DNA of 5,412 nt. Source: Pseudomonadota bacterium. Its GTDB lineage: Bacteria > Pseudomonadota > Gammaproteobacteria > Burkholderiales > Ferrovaceae. Each line of letters opens with the position of its first letter. Positions within the stretch are counted from its first letter, which is position 1. The stretch spans positions 1-5,412 of the forward strand of contig JAJYQG010000020.1 of the NCBI GenBank assembly GCA_021794775.1, in the 5' to 3' direction. A program made the translations under genes and the position numbers. The notes below the pieces were generated by a model, which was not told the origin of the DNA, made no database searches, and worked only from the letters and a program-made list of their open reading frames with translations. Positions 1 through 5,412 of the stretch are shown piece after piece.

Positions 1-1
1 C

Positions 2-928
2 ATTCCAGACACGATCTCGGTCCTATCCGGGATTGCTCAACGGGTCATGGCTATGTCCGAAGCCTTTTTCCCGGACATGCGCATCGGCTTTACCCTTCAC
101 GACTCGATCTACGATCACCTGCAGATCAACGACATCAACACGGACCACGGCGCGCACTATCAGCGCGAGATCCAATCCGCCTTCCAGGAAAACTCCATGG
201 TTGCATACAGCCGGGGCGGTTGGGTATCGGACGCCGAAACAGTAAAACTCATCCCGAATCGCGTCAGTCACGCCGAAGCGGTATTATCGTTCCCGATTCC
301 GTCGGGGGCGGTTACCGCCGTTGATTCGCCTATGTCGCAAACCGACTTTCTCGAGTCTGGTCGTCTTGGTCTTGCGCATGTGGTCATTGACCCTTCAAGA
401 GCGCTTGAGCCTGACCTGCTGGCGATTGGCTCTCAGATCTCGGGAACCTCGATCTTCCGCGACTGGATGACGCAGCCGGAGATGTTTTTCATGATGGAAG
501 AGGGTGTTCGTTTCGAGATAAAGGGGGCGATCTTCTTCGACAAGGTTGCCGAAGCGCCGCAACTGCCCCCGGCCATGCTGGCCAACGCGGTGGGCAGAAC
601 GTCCTATTCGGCCGGCATTCTGGCTGAGAATTTCCTGAACGCCTTGATGTCGAAGCGGAAAAAGCCGAAGACCAAAAAAGGCGCCAGAACAAGTTATTTT
701 TTTCCGTCGAGAGCGGTTTTCCTTCGCGCTGCCGACCGGATGCTGTCCTTTGCGCTCGCCAAACAGGTCGCCTCCCAGGGCTTTCGTGTTTCCGGCTATG
801 GGTTTGGCACAGTGACCGTGCGCGCCCAGGAACACGAGATTCGCGAACTCATGGAAGCCGGGGCGGACATGGGTTTCATGGTTTTCTCAACCGGAACTGG
901 AAAGTTTGCGGGGGCTGCCAATGGCTGA
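2..928 (+). CDS. Unknown protein, 5'-partial, upstream of the IcmB-like ATPase
   Basis: I do not recognise this protein and assign no function. The frame has no stop from position 2 onward. The first ATG (47) has no convincing ribosome binding site, and the 15 codons before it read like protein (IPDTISVLSGIAQRV). The gene therefore most likely begins left of the window. From the ATG at 47 it gives 293 residues. I see no signal peptide or membrane segment in the visible part, so it looks soluble. A lysine/arginine-rich patch lies at about residues 203-214 (SKRKKPKTKKGAR, counting from the ATG at 47). The C-terminal 60 residues alternate hydrophobic strands and helices (GFRVSGYGFGTVTV, then EIRELMEAGADMGFMVF), suggesting a compact alpha/beta domain. 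Its stop overlaps the next gene by 8 bases, so the two are probably one operon leading into the secretion ATPase. An accessory transfer function is inferred from position only. Confidence 0.75.
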   Translation: MPDTISVLSGIAQRVMAMSEAFFPDMRIGFTLHDSIYDHLQINDINTDHGAHYQREIQSAFQENSMVAYSRGGWVSDAETVKLIPNRVSHAEAVLSFPIPSGAVTAVDSPMSQTDFLESGRLGLAHVVIDPSRALEPDLLAIGSQISGTSIFRDWMTQPEMFFMMEEGVRFEIKGAIFFDKVAEAPQLPPAMLANAVGRTSYSAGILAENFLNALMSKRKKPKTKKGARTSYFFPSRAVFLRAADRMLSFALAKQVASQGFRVSGYGFGTVTVRAQEHEIRELMEAGADMGFMVFSTGTGKFAGAANG

Positions 929-1298
929 GATCCGCCCCGACATTCCGACCGAGGCTCAACCAGAGGCCCAACCGGCGTCCGCCGAGAGCAGCGCCTTTCC
1001 TTCCTCATCGCTATTTTTCGAGATGGCGCTTTGCCGTGCGGTATTTCTGATTGGTCACGGCAAATCCGTCAGTGATTACGACGCTGTTGCCAGCGATGTG
1101 TGCCTGTCCGGCGGCGGGGTGGTGTTGTCGGACGCACATATCGGCGGGATCGCCAAAGCGCTGGCCTCTGGTGCCCGGCAGGTTTCCGGGTGGCGCGCGG
1201 ACTCGGTGCGCCGAATGATGTCGGTCGGGCTGATTCCGAGGCTCAAGATCGAGGCGGAACGCAACAAAGCTGCGCGGATGAACCGAGAGGCTGCTTGA
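921..1298 (+). CDS. Small unknown protein, 125 aa, translationally coupled to the upstream gene
   Basis: I do not recognise the family. The ATG at 921 is preferred: it overlaps the upstream stop (ATGGCTGA, 8 bases) and has a G-run (910-914) six bases before it. A TTG at 906 in the same frame would add five residues and is less likely. Residues 1-28 are rich in Pro, Glu, Ala and Ser and are probably disordered. Residues 29-110 look folded: a hydrophobic stretch (LFFEMALCRAVFLIG, 31-45), a Gly-rich turn (LSGGGVVLSD, 62-71) and predicted helices. The C-terminal 25 residues are strongly basic and helical (RLKIEAERNKAARMNRE), which could bind nucleic acid or a partner. The hydrophobic stretch is short and contains Glu and Arg, so I do not call it a membrane segment. 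Its position just before an icmB-like gene suggests a minor component of the transfer system, but this is inference. Confidence 0.7.
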   Translation: MAEIRPDIPTEAQPEAQPASAESSAFPSSSLFFEMALCRAVFLIGHGKSVSDYDAVASDVCLSGGGVVLSDAHIGGIAKALASGARQVSGWRADSVRRMMSVGLIPRLKIEAERNKAARMNREAA

Positions 1299-1326
1299 AA
1301 TAAAACAAATGGGTTGATTTGTAAAC

Positions 1327-1334
1327 AGAGGGGG
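1327..1334 (+). promoter_or_regulatory. Ribosome binding site that fixes the GTG start of the ATPase
   Basis: A purine-rich AGAGGGGG lies four bases before the GTG at 1339 and is the only good Shine-Dalgarno-like site nearby. The next in-frame start, ATG at 1405, would remove the hydrophobic N-terminus and has no comparable site close upstream. This supports the GTG start. Confidence 0.6.
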
Positions 1335-1338
1335 TAGT

Positions 1339-4300
1339 GTGGCTATTTTTTGGAGTCTGGTCTGTTTTTCAGTTTTTTTCGTCACAATCATTTTTTCAAA
1401 GCAGATGGTCAACGGCATCGAGGTTCTGGCGCGATGGATCTCGGCGTTCATCAAGCAGGATTTCTCGGCTTATGTGGATCTTGATTGTTCGGTCAACGAG
1501 CGCACTTTGATGCGCAAAGACGGGACCATGGTGACGGCCATCGAGTTTCACGGGTCAAGCCAGATTTTCGGGGCCGAAGAGTATCGAGCCATGGTCAACG
1601 ACGTTTCGGCGTTTATTTCAAATCAGATGGCCGGGGTTGGGCACGACATCCAGATTGTTTACCAGCAGGATTCCGGCGCCGAATCGGCGTCCATCGAGAA
1701 AGTGCTGGCCCGGTCGCGCGCGACGGCGGAGCGCATCGGGCTGCAGGTGGACGACGTTATGGCCGCCGAAGAGGAAGTTTTGCGCCGGGTGGTGGTGGAC
1801 GAATCGATCATCGTCATCGTTTCGACCAATCTTGCGGCGCTCGGGAACCCTGAACTGATCATGGAAGAGCGAAAAGAGCGAGGCGATCTTGCGCGCGCCC
1901 AAAAACTCCCGCCGCTTGGGTTTGCTCAGAACCCGATTCGGATCGTCGAGCAACTGATGACCAAACACGAGCCTTTCTGCGATGAGGTCATGGCGCTGTT
2001 CAACCGCGCAGGCAAAATGTCAGCGTCCTACATGGATACGCACGACCTGATCTCCGTGGTGCGGCGTGACATTCTCCCGAACTCGACTTCCTACCGCTAT
2101 CGCCCGTGTTTGCCCGGCGACAAGCCGCCGGCCAGTACGCGCAACTACGGTACGCGCCCATGGGAGGATATTTACTATCCGGCCATCTGGACGCAGGCGT
2201 GCAACAAACCGTTTGAAGAGATCTCGAAGGGCGGGAGCGAGATGGTCCTGGTCGATGGGGTTTATCACGGGACGGTTTCGATTGACCTGCCGCCGCAGTC
2301 GCCCGAGCGGTTTGAAAACATCATGCGTCGAATCCGTGATCTTCCATTCCGCGTTTCGTTCCGTCTTTACAACAGCGGGATGTCGCGCTTTAAGTTGTCG
2401 CATACGCTGGTCCAGTTTTTGTCTTTTAACCCGAAGTCCAACAACCGCGCGATCAAAGAGGCGATCGAAGAGATCCAGGAACGCGAGAAAGGGAATGAGG
2501 CGGCAGGCAGAAAGCCTGATCCTGCGTTGGGCCTTTCGGTGACGTTCACCACATGGGGGGTGGAAGAGAAGAAGGTTTTGCGCAACATGCAGACGATTTC
2601 CAGGGCGATTCAGGGGTGGGGCGGATGCGATGCCATGCAGGGTTGCGGCGATCCGACCGACCTGTTTGTTTCCGGGCTTCCTGCTTTGTCGGCTACTTCG
2701 CCGTCGCGTTACATGCTGCAGAGCGGTTCTGATGTGGCCAAGATGCTCCCGCTTGGTCGCCCGGCCTCGTCGTGGCGGGATGGAGCGGTTGTTTTCACCA
2801 GCGAAGATGGCAAGATGCTTCCGTTCCAACCTGGGTCTGGGGCGCAGAAGGCTTGGGTGTATCTGATTTTTGCAACGATGGGGTCCGGGAAGTCCGTGTT
2901 GCTGAACACGATCGAGTGGGGGATGTGCGTTGCGCCGGGGTTGCAGAAACTGCCGATGCTGCTGGTCATTGACGTGGGTGAATCTGTATCCGGGCTGGTA
3001 TCGCTGGTGCAGTCGTCGCTCCCGTCCGGGCGCAAGGACGAAGTTGGGTATTTCAAGATCAAAATGTCCGAGGAATATGCCTACAACGTGTTCGACCTGC
3101 AACTCGGCTTTGAATTCCCGCATGCGCGTGACCGCGACTTTTTGAGAAACTTCCTGTCGATCATCGCAACCCCTGCCGGTCAGTCTCAGTCAGCGCCGAT
3201 GATGTCCGAACTGATGAGCCTGGTGGTGGACGAGGCGTACCTGCAGAAGAGCACGCGCGGGACGCCGAGCCGGTACCAGAAAGGGGTTTCGGCGGAGATT
3301 GATGAGGTTATTGCGAAAGAGGGGTTGTCAATTGATTCGCAGACCACTTGGCGCGAGTTGACGGACGATCTGTTCAAGCGCAACCGGATCAAGGAAGCGA
3401 TCATGGCGCAGCGGTATGCGGTGCCCACGCTTCAGGATATTCCGTCCGTCCTGAAATCAAGCACGATCAACGACCTTTTTGGGCGCACTGCCGAAGGGAA
3501 AGACCTGATCGATATTGCTTCGGTCATGATCAACACGGCCATCCGCGACTGGTCTTTCCTGTCGTTGCCGACGCGGTGGGACATCAGCAATTGCCGGGTG
3601 GTTGGGATTGACCTGAACGACGTGAAGGGTCATGGCGCATCCGGCGCCAAGCAGACGGCGGTGATGTACGCTTTCGCGCAGCAGTCCGCAGCCCGGAATT
3701 ACTACCTACACCCCGACATTCTCCCGCTTTGCCCGGAAGAGTACCGGGATTATCATCGCGGGCGGATTGAGGAAATTCTGGCCGAGGTCAAGGGAATCGT
3801 TTACGACGAATTCCACAATACAGCGGGGATTGAGGGGATTCGAAAGATCGTTTCCGTGGATATTCGTGAAGGGCGGAAGTGGAACATCATGACCACGTTA
3901 TCCAGCCAGATGCTTGACGACTTCGACAAGGACGCCATTGACAACGCAACCGGAATCTTCATCCTGGGCGCCAACGGGAACGAAGGGGTGGTCGAGAAGT
4001 GCCGCAAGACCTTTGGGTTGTCTGAATCTGCGGTTGATGCGCTTCGCGAGAAGGTAGTTGAGCCCGGAGTTGGTTTGTCGATCTTCAGTATGAAGTCCGG
4101 GGTCAACACCCAGGTCTTCAGAAACCATCTGTCCCCGATCAAAATGTGGGCCTTCTCAACGACGGCGGAAGACAAGGCGCTACGCAAGTTGCTCTACGAG
4201 GCCATGCCCGCCTCAGAAGCCCGCAAACTGCTTGCAAAGCGGTTTCCGAAGGGGGGTGAGTTCAAGGCTTATGTGGAATCCGAGCGCAACAACATGACCG

Positions 4301-4371
4301 GCAATGACGACGATGGTAACGTCATCAGGAAGGTTGCAAACGAGATGATCGCCGAGTACCGCTCCAAGTAA
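1339..4371 (+). CDS. icmB: IcmB/DotO/TraU-like VirB4-class ATPase of a type IVB secretion/conjugation system
   Basis: This is a 1010-residue motor ATPase, expected at the cytoplasmic face of the inner membrane, where this family powers type IVB (Dot/Icm, IncI Tra) channel assembly or substrate transfer. Residues 3-19 are very hydrophobic and may form one membrane segment. A VirB4-type N-terminal region follows (around residues 50-450; MRKDGTMVTAIEFHG begins at residue 58). Before the P-loop is a stretch typical of IcmB (LPLGRPASSWRDG, then EDGKMLPFQPGS). Walker A is ATMGSGKS (512-519, catalytic Lys518). Walker B is GIVYDEF with Asp823 and Glu824. A sensor-like Gln857 lies in TTLSSQ, preceded by the basic REGRKW (843-848). 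From memory, the length matches Legionella IcmB/DotO, which is about 1009 residues. All key ATPase residues are present and the frame is intact, so it is probably functional. The VirB4 class is near certain; assignment to IcmB/TraU rather than another VirB4 branch is likely but not proven. Confidence 0.85.
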   Translation: MAIFWSLVCFSVFFVTIIFSKQMVNGIEVLARWISAFIKQDFSAYVDLDCSVNERTLMRKDGTMVTAIEFHGSSQIFGAEEYRAMVNDVSAFISNQMAGVGHDIQIVYQQDSGAESASIEKVLARSRATAERIGLQVDDVMAAEEEVLRRVVVDESIIVIVSTNLAALGNPELIMEERKERGDLARAQKLPPLGFAQNPIRIVEQLMTKHEPFCDEVMALFNRAGKMSASYMDTHDLISVVRRDILPNSTSYRYRPCLPGDKPPASTRNYGTRPWEDIYYPAIWTQACNKPFEEISKGGSEMVLVDGVYHGTVSIDLPPQSPERFENIMRRIRDLPFRVSFRLYNSGMSRFKLSHTLVQFLSFNPKSNNRAIKEAIEEIQEREKGNEAAGRKPDPALGLSVTFTTWGVEEKKVLRNMQTISRAIQGWGGCDAMQGCGDPTDLFVSGLPALSATSPSRYMLQSGSDVAKMLPLGRPASSWRDGAVVFTSEDGKMLPFQPGSGAQKAWVYLIFATMGSGKSVLLNTIEWGMCVAPGLQKLPMLLVIDVGESVSGLVSLVQSSLPSGRKDEVGYFKIKMSEEYAYNVFDLQLGFEFPHARDRDFLRNFLSIIATPAGQSQSAPMMSELMSLVVDEAYLQKSTRGTPSRYQKGVSAEIDEVIAKEGLSIDSQTTWRELTDDLFKRNRIKEAIMAQRYAVPTLQDIPSVLKSSTINDLFGRTAEGKDLIDIASVMINTAIRDWSFLSLPTRWDISNCRVVGIDLNDVKGHGASGAKQTAVMYAFAQQSAARNYYLHPDILPLCPEEYRDYHRGRIEEILAEVKGIVYDEFHNTAGIEGIRKIVSVDIREGRKWNIMTTLSSQMLDDFDKDAIDNATGIFILGANGNEGVVEKCRKTFGLSESAVDALREKVVEPGVGLSIFSMKSGVNTQVFRNHLSPIKMWAFSTTAEDKALRKLLYEAMPASEARKLLAKRFPKGGEFKAYVESERNNMTGNDDDGNVIRKVANEMIAEYRSK

Positions 4372-4377
4372 CCTCTC

Positions 4378-4426
4378 CGGACTGATGCCCGCCTGTGGTC
4401 GTTGGTCCGGGCGGGCATCAGGTCCG
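4378..4426 (+). terminator. Long GC-rich hairpin after the ATPase gene, possible terminator
   Basis: The left arm CGGAC plus TGATGCCCGCC (4378-4393) pairs with GGCGGGCATCA plus GTCCG (4410-4426). This makes a 16-bp stem with a single bulged G (4421) and a 16-base loop. The hairpin starts seven bases after the stop codon and ends before the promoter of the next operon, a position expected of a terminator. There is no T-run after either arm, so intrinsic termination may be weak. It could instead protect the 3' end of the long transfer mRNA or act with Rho. Confidence 0.6.
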
Positions 4427-4436
4427 CCAAAACAAT

Positions 4437-4465
4437 TTGCGCGCCAAAGAAGAGTTGCGTATAAT
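4437..4465 (+). promoter_or_regulatory. Sigma-70-type promoter of the toxin-antitoxin operon
   Basis: A perfect -10 box TATAAT (4460-4465) is preceded, at the ideal 17-base spacing, by TTGCGC (4437-4442), which matches the first three positions of the -35 consensus. Transcription would start near 4472, inside the palindrome that follows, leaving a leader of about 30 bases before the antitoxin ATG. Confidence 0.75.
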
Positions 4466-4487
4466 GGTTACTGTGAATACAGTAACC
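4466..4487 (+). promoter_or_regulatory. Operator-like palindrome on the transcription start, likely antitoxin binding site
   Basis: Two perfect 9-base arms, GGTTACTGT and ACAGTAACC, are separated by GAAT. The palindrome abuts the -10 box and covers the predicted start of transcription. This is where a dimeric DNA-binding antitoxin would repress its own operon, as Phd/YefM-type antitoxins are known to do. Binding by this antitoxin is inferred. The repeat could also form a small hairpin in the leader RNA. Confidence 0.75.
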
Positions 4488-4493
4488 TCTGGC

Positions 4494-4498
4494 GGAGG
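4494..4498 (+). promoter_or_regulatory. Strong ribosome binding site of the antitoxin gene
   Basis: GGAGG sits five bases before the ATG at 4504. It is a better match to the Shine-Dalgarno consensus than any other site in the window, which fits the need to make antitoxin in excess over toxin. Confidence 0.75.
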
Positions 4499-4503
4499 AA
4501 ATC

Positions 4504-4866
4504 ATGACGAGGGTTTTTACAGCAAAAAGCGCCAAAACATTGTTTGGGCAAGTGCTTGAAGAGGCCAGGGTTTCTCCCGTCGAAATCACCAAAAACGGGC
4601 GGACATTTGCCTATATGATTTCTGCCGAAAAATACAACGAACTGGTTCAGTCAAAAGAGTCGCATGGCTCCGATCCTGTTGAGTTGTTTTGCGCTGGAAA
4701 AATAAGCAAGGAACGGGCAATTAGTCTGATGGGTTTCAGAGATTACTCCGATCTGCTGATTGAGGTCGGGGAAAGAGGTCTTCAGTTGCCAAAGTTGCCT
4801 GAAGACGAGATTGTTGCAATGAAGAATGTTTTTTTGAAGCTCAGGAAGGAATTTCGCGATGAGTAA
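4504..4866 (+). CDS. Antitoxin with Phd/YefM-like N-terminus and UPF0175-like C-terminus
   Basis: This 120-residue protein is the probable antitoxin of the PIN toxin encoded next to it. Residues 1-48 match the Phd/YefM pattern: FTAKSAKTLFGQVLEEA, then PVEITKNGRTFAYMISAEKYNEL, the fold that dimerises and binds operator DNA. Residues 58-103 resemble the UPF0175 small helix-turn-helix family: ELFCAGKISKERAISLMG, then DYSDLLIEVGERGLQL. UPF0175 proteins are commonly encoded beside DUF3368-type PIN proteins, which agrees with the neighbour here. The last 15 residues are basic and helical and may wrap the toxin. Phd/YefM antitoxins are usually about 75-90 residues, so this one is long. It starts at an ATG with a strong ribosome binding site, has its own promoter and operator, and overlaps the toxin start by 8 bases. 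The family halves were recognised by eye; the antitoxin role is well supported by context. Confidence 0.85.
   Translation: MTRVFTAKSAKTLFGQVLEEARVSPVEITKNGRTFAYMISAEKYNELVQSKESHGSDPVELFCAGKISKERAISLMGFRDYSDLLIEVGERGLQLPKLPEDEIVAMKNVFLKLRKEFRDE
4846..4850 (+). promoter_or_regulatory. Ribosome binding site of the toxin gene inside the antitoxin coding region
   Basis: AAGGA, within a longer AGGAAGGA, lies eight bases before the ATG at 4859. It supports that start and a coupled, somewhat weaker translation of the toxin than of the antitoxin. Confidence 0.6.
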
Positions 4867-5412
4867 TCAATGCGTTCTTCTGATCCTGGATGCGGGTCCG
4901 GTGAATAGCCTATGGGTGGCAGGGCGTCTGGATCTGATCGAAAAAATAGGGCTTCCGGTGGTCATTGTTGACGAGGTTTATGCCGAATTGATAAGCGATC
5001 CGGAAAACTACGAAAAAGACAGAGATGTTAAGTCGTTTTTCGAAAAGGCAGCTTTTGTTACCATCGAAAAAACATTTACCGGCGAACACGCTGCGGCAGA
5101 CAGGGCTGCGGGGAAAAAGGTTAAAAAGAATCTTGGAGAGACAGCAATCGCAGAATTTTTGAGCGATTTTGAGCCTGGTTCCGGGATAAACAAATACACA
5201 AAACCTTCAGAGTCCGTTTTGTTGCTGTTCGAGGACTCGGGTATCCCTTTTGTAAAAATCATCAGGTCGTCAAGCAACATTCATTTGCTTTCAACGGTAG
5301 CGATGTTACGGGGACTAGAAGAAGAAGGCGAGATAGAATCTGCCGACGAAATTATTCGGAAAATGACGAACCCAGGAAATTCTGCGCAATCAAGAAGATT
5401 CACCGACCTCCC
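4859..5412 (+). CDS. PIN-domain toxin (DUF3368/VapC-like), 3'-partial
   Basis: This is the probable toxin, a metal-dependent ribonuclease of the PIN superfamily acting on RNA in the cytoplasm. The frame is open from the ATG at 4859 to the right edge, giving 184 complete codons without a stop. The acidic residues expected of a PIN active site are visible in order: Asp11 (LLILDAGPV), Glu43 (VDEVYAEL), Glu94 (NLGETAIAEF) and Asp126 (LLLFEDSGIP). The GRLDLIEKIG stretch at 22-31 and the late helix STVAMLRGLEEEGEI (145-159) resemble DUF3368-type PIN proteins more than short VapC. At over 184 residues it is longer than a usual VapC (about 130-140). The start overlaps the antitoxin stop (ATGAGTAA), the standard arrangement for a coupled pair. 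The target RNA cannot be deduced. The active site looks complete, so the toxin is probably functional. Confidence 0.85.
   Translation, partial: MSNQCVLLILDAGPVNSLWVAGRLDLIEKIGLPVVIVDEVYAELISDPENYEKDRDVKSFFEKAAFVTIEKTFTGEHAAADRAAGKKVKKNLGETAIAEFLSDFEPGSGINKYTKPSESVLLLFEDSGIPFVKIIRSSSNIHLLSTVAMLRGLEEEGEIESADEIIRKMTNPGNSAQSRRFTDL

Noticed and set aside
674..703. A-run and T-run (AAAAAA near 676-681, seven T near 697-703) in the first gene as a possible frameshift site.
   Set aside because: The zero frame stays open with sensible protein on both sides, and no alternative frame gives a plausible product.
906..920. TTG at 906 as start of the small second gene.
   Set aside because: The ATG at 921 is in the same frame, overlaps the upstream stop in a classic coupling arrangement and has a G-run at suitable spacing.
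1305..1322. Small inverted repeat ACAAAT/ATTTGT around a 6-base loop in the gap before the ATPase gene.
   Set aside because: Only six AT-rich pairs, which would be weak as RNA structure and can easily arise by chance.
1296..1324. Possible promoter before the ATPase gene: TTGAAA (1296-1301) with TTGTAA (1319-1324) at 17-base spacing.
   Set aside because: The -10 match is poor and the gap to the upstream gene is only 40 bases, so read-through from the upstream genes is the simpler explanation.
2020..3123. Long minus-strand open frame (367 codons) opposite the ATPase gene.
   Set aside because: It lies wholly within a strongly supported + strand gene, and its translation is rich in Arg, His and Pro with no recognisable domain, as expected of an antisense shadow in GC-rich DNA.
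5008..5280. Minus-strand open frame of 90 codons opposite the toxin gene.
   Set aside because: The + strand frame carries an ordered PIN active site and a coupled start, so the opposite frame is a shadow.

Overview
The window looks like part of the conjugation (type IVB secretion, Dot/Icm or IncI tra-like) region of a plasmid or integrative element in a Gram-negative, probably proteobacterial, host. All genes lie on the + strand and are tightly packed. Hand counts of a few 60-base samples give about 60% G+C in the large ATPase gene and about 45% in the genes at the right end, so the two halves may differ in origin. The sequence alone does not name the host or show whether the element is a plasmid or is chromosomal.

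Layout. Positions 2-928 hold the 3' part of a gene of unknown function; its reading frame is open to the left edge, so its true start lies outside the window. It overlaps a small unknown gene (921-1298) by 8 bases. After a 40-base gap comes a 1010-residue VirB4-class ATPase (1339-4371, GTG start). Its length, Walker motifs and the conserved stretch before the P-loop fit the IcmB/DotO/TraU family, the cytoplasmic motor of type IVB systems. A long GC-rich hairpin (4378-4426) follows its stop codon.

The right end carries a separate, self-contained toxin-antitoxin operon. It has a promoter with a perfect TATAAT box (4437-4465), a 22-bp perfect palindrome on the expected transcription start (4466-4487), an antitoxin gene (4504-4866) and an overlapping PIN-domain toxin gene (4859 to beyond the right edge). 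The antitoxin appears to be a composite: a Phd/YefM-like N-terminal half and a UPF0175-like helix-turn-helix C-terminal half.

Working together: the ATPase would energise assembly of the DNA-transfer channel or substrate transport through it. The two small upstream genes are probably co-transcribed with it and may be accessory transfer genes, though their roles are not recognised. The toxin-antitoxin pair would stabilise the element that carries them. No CRISPR array, tRNA, rRNA, insertion sequence or minus-strand gene was found.
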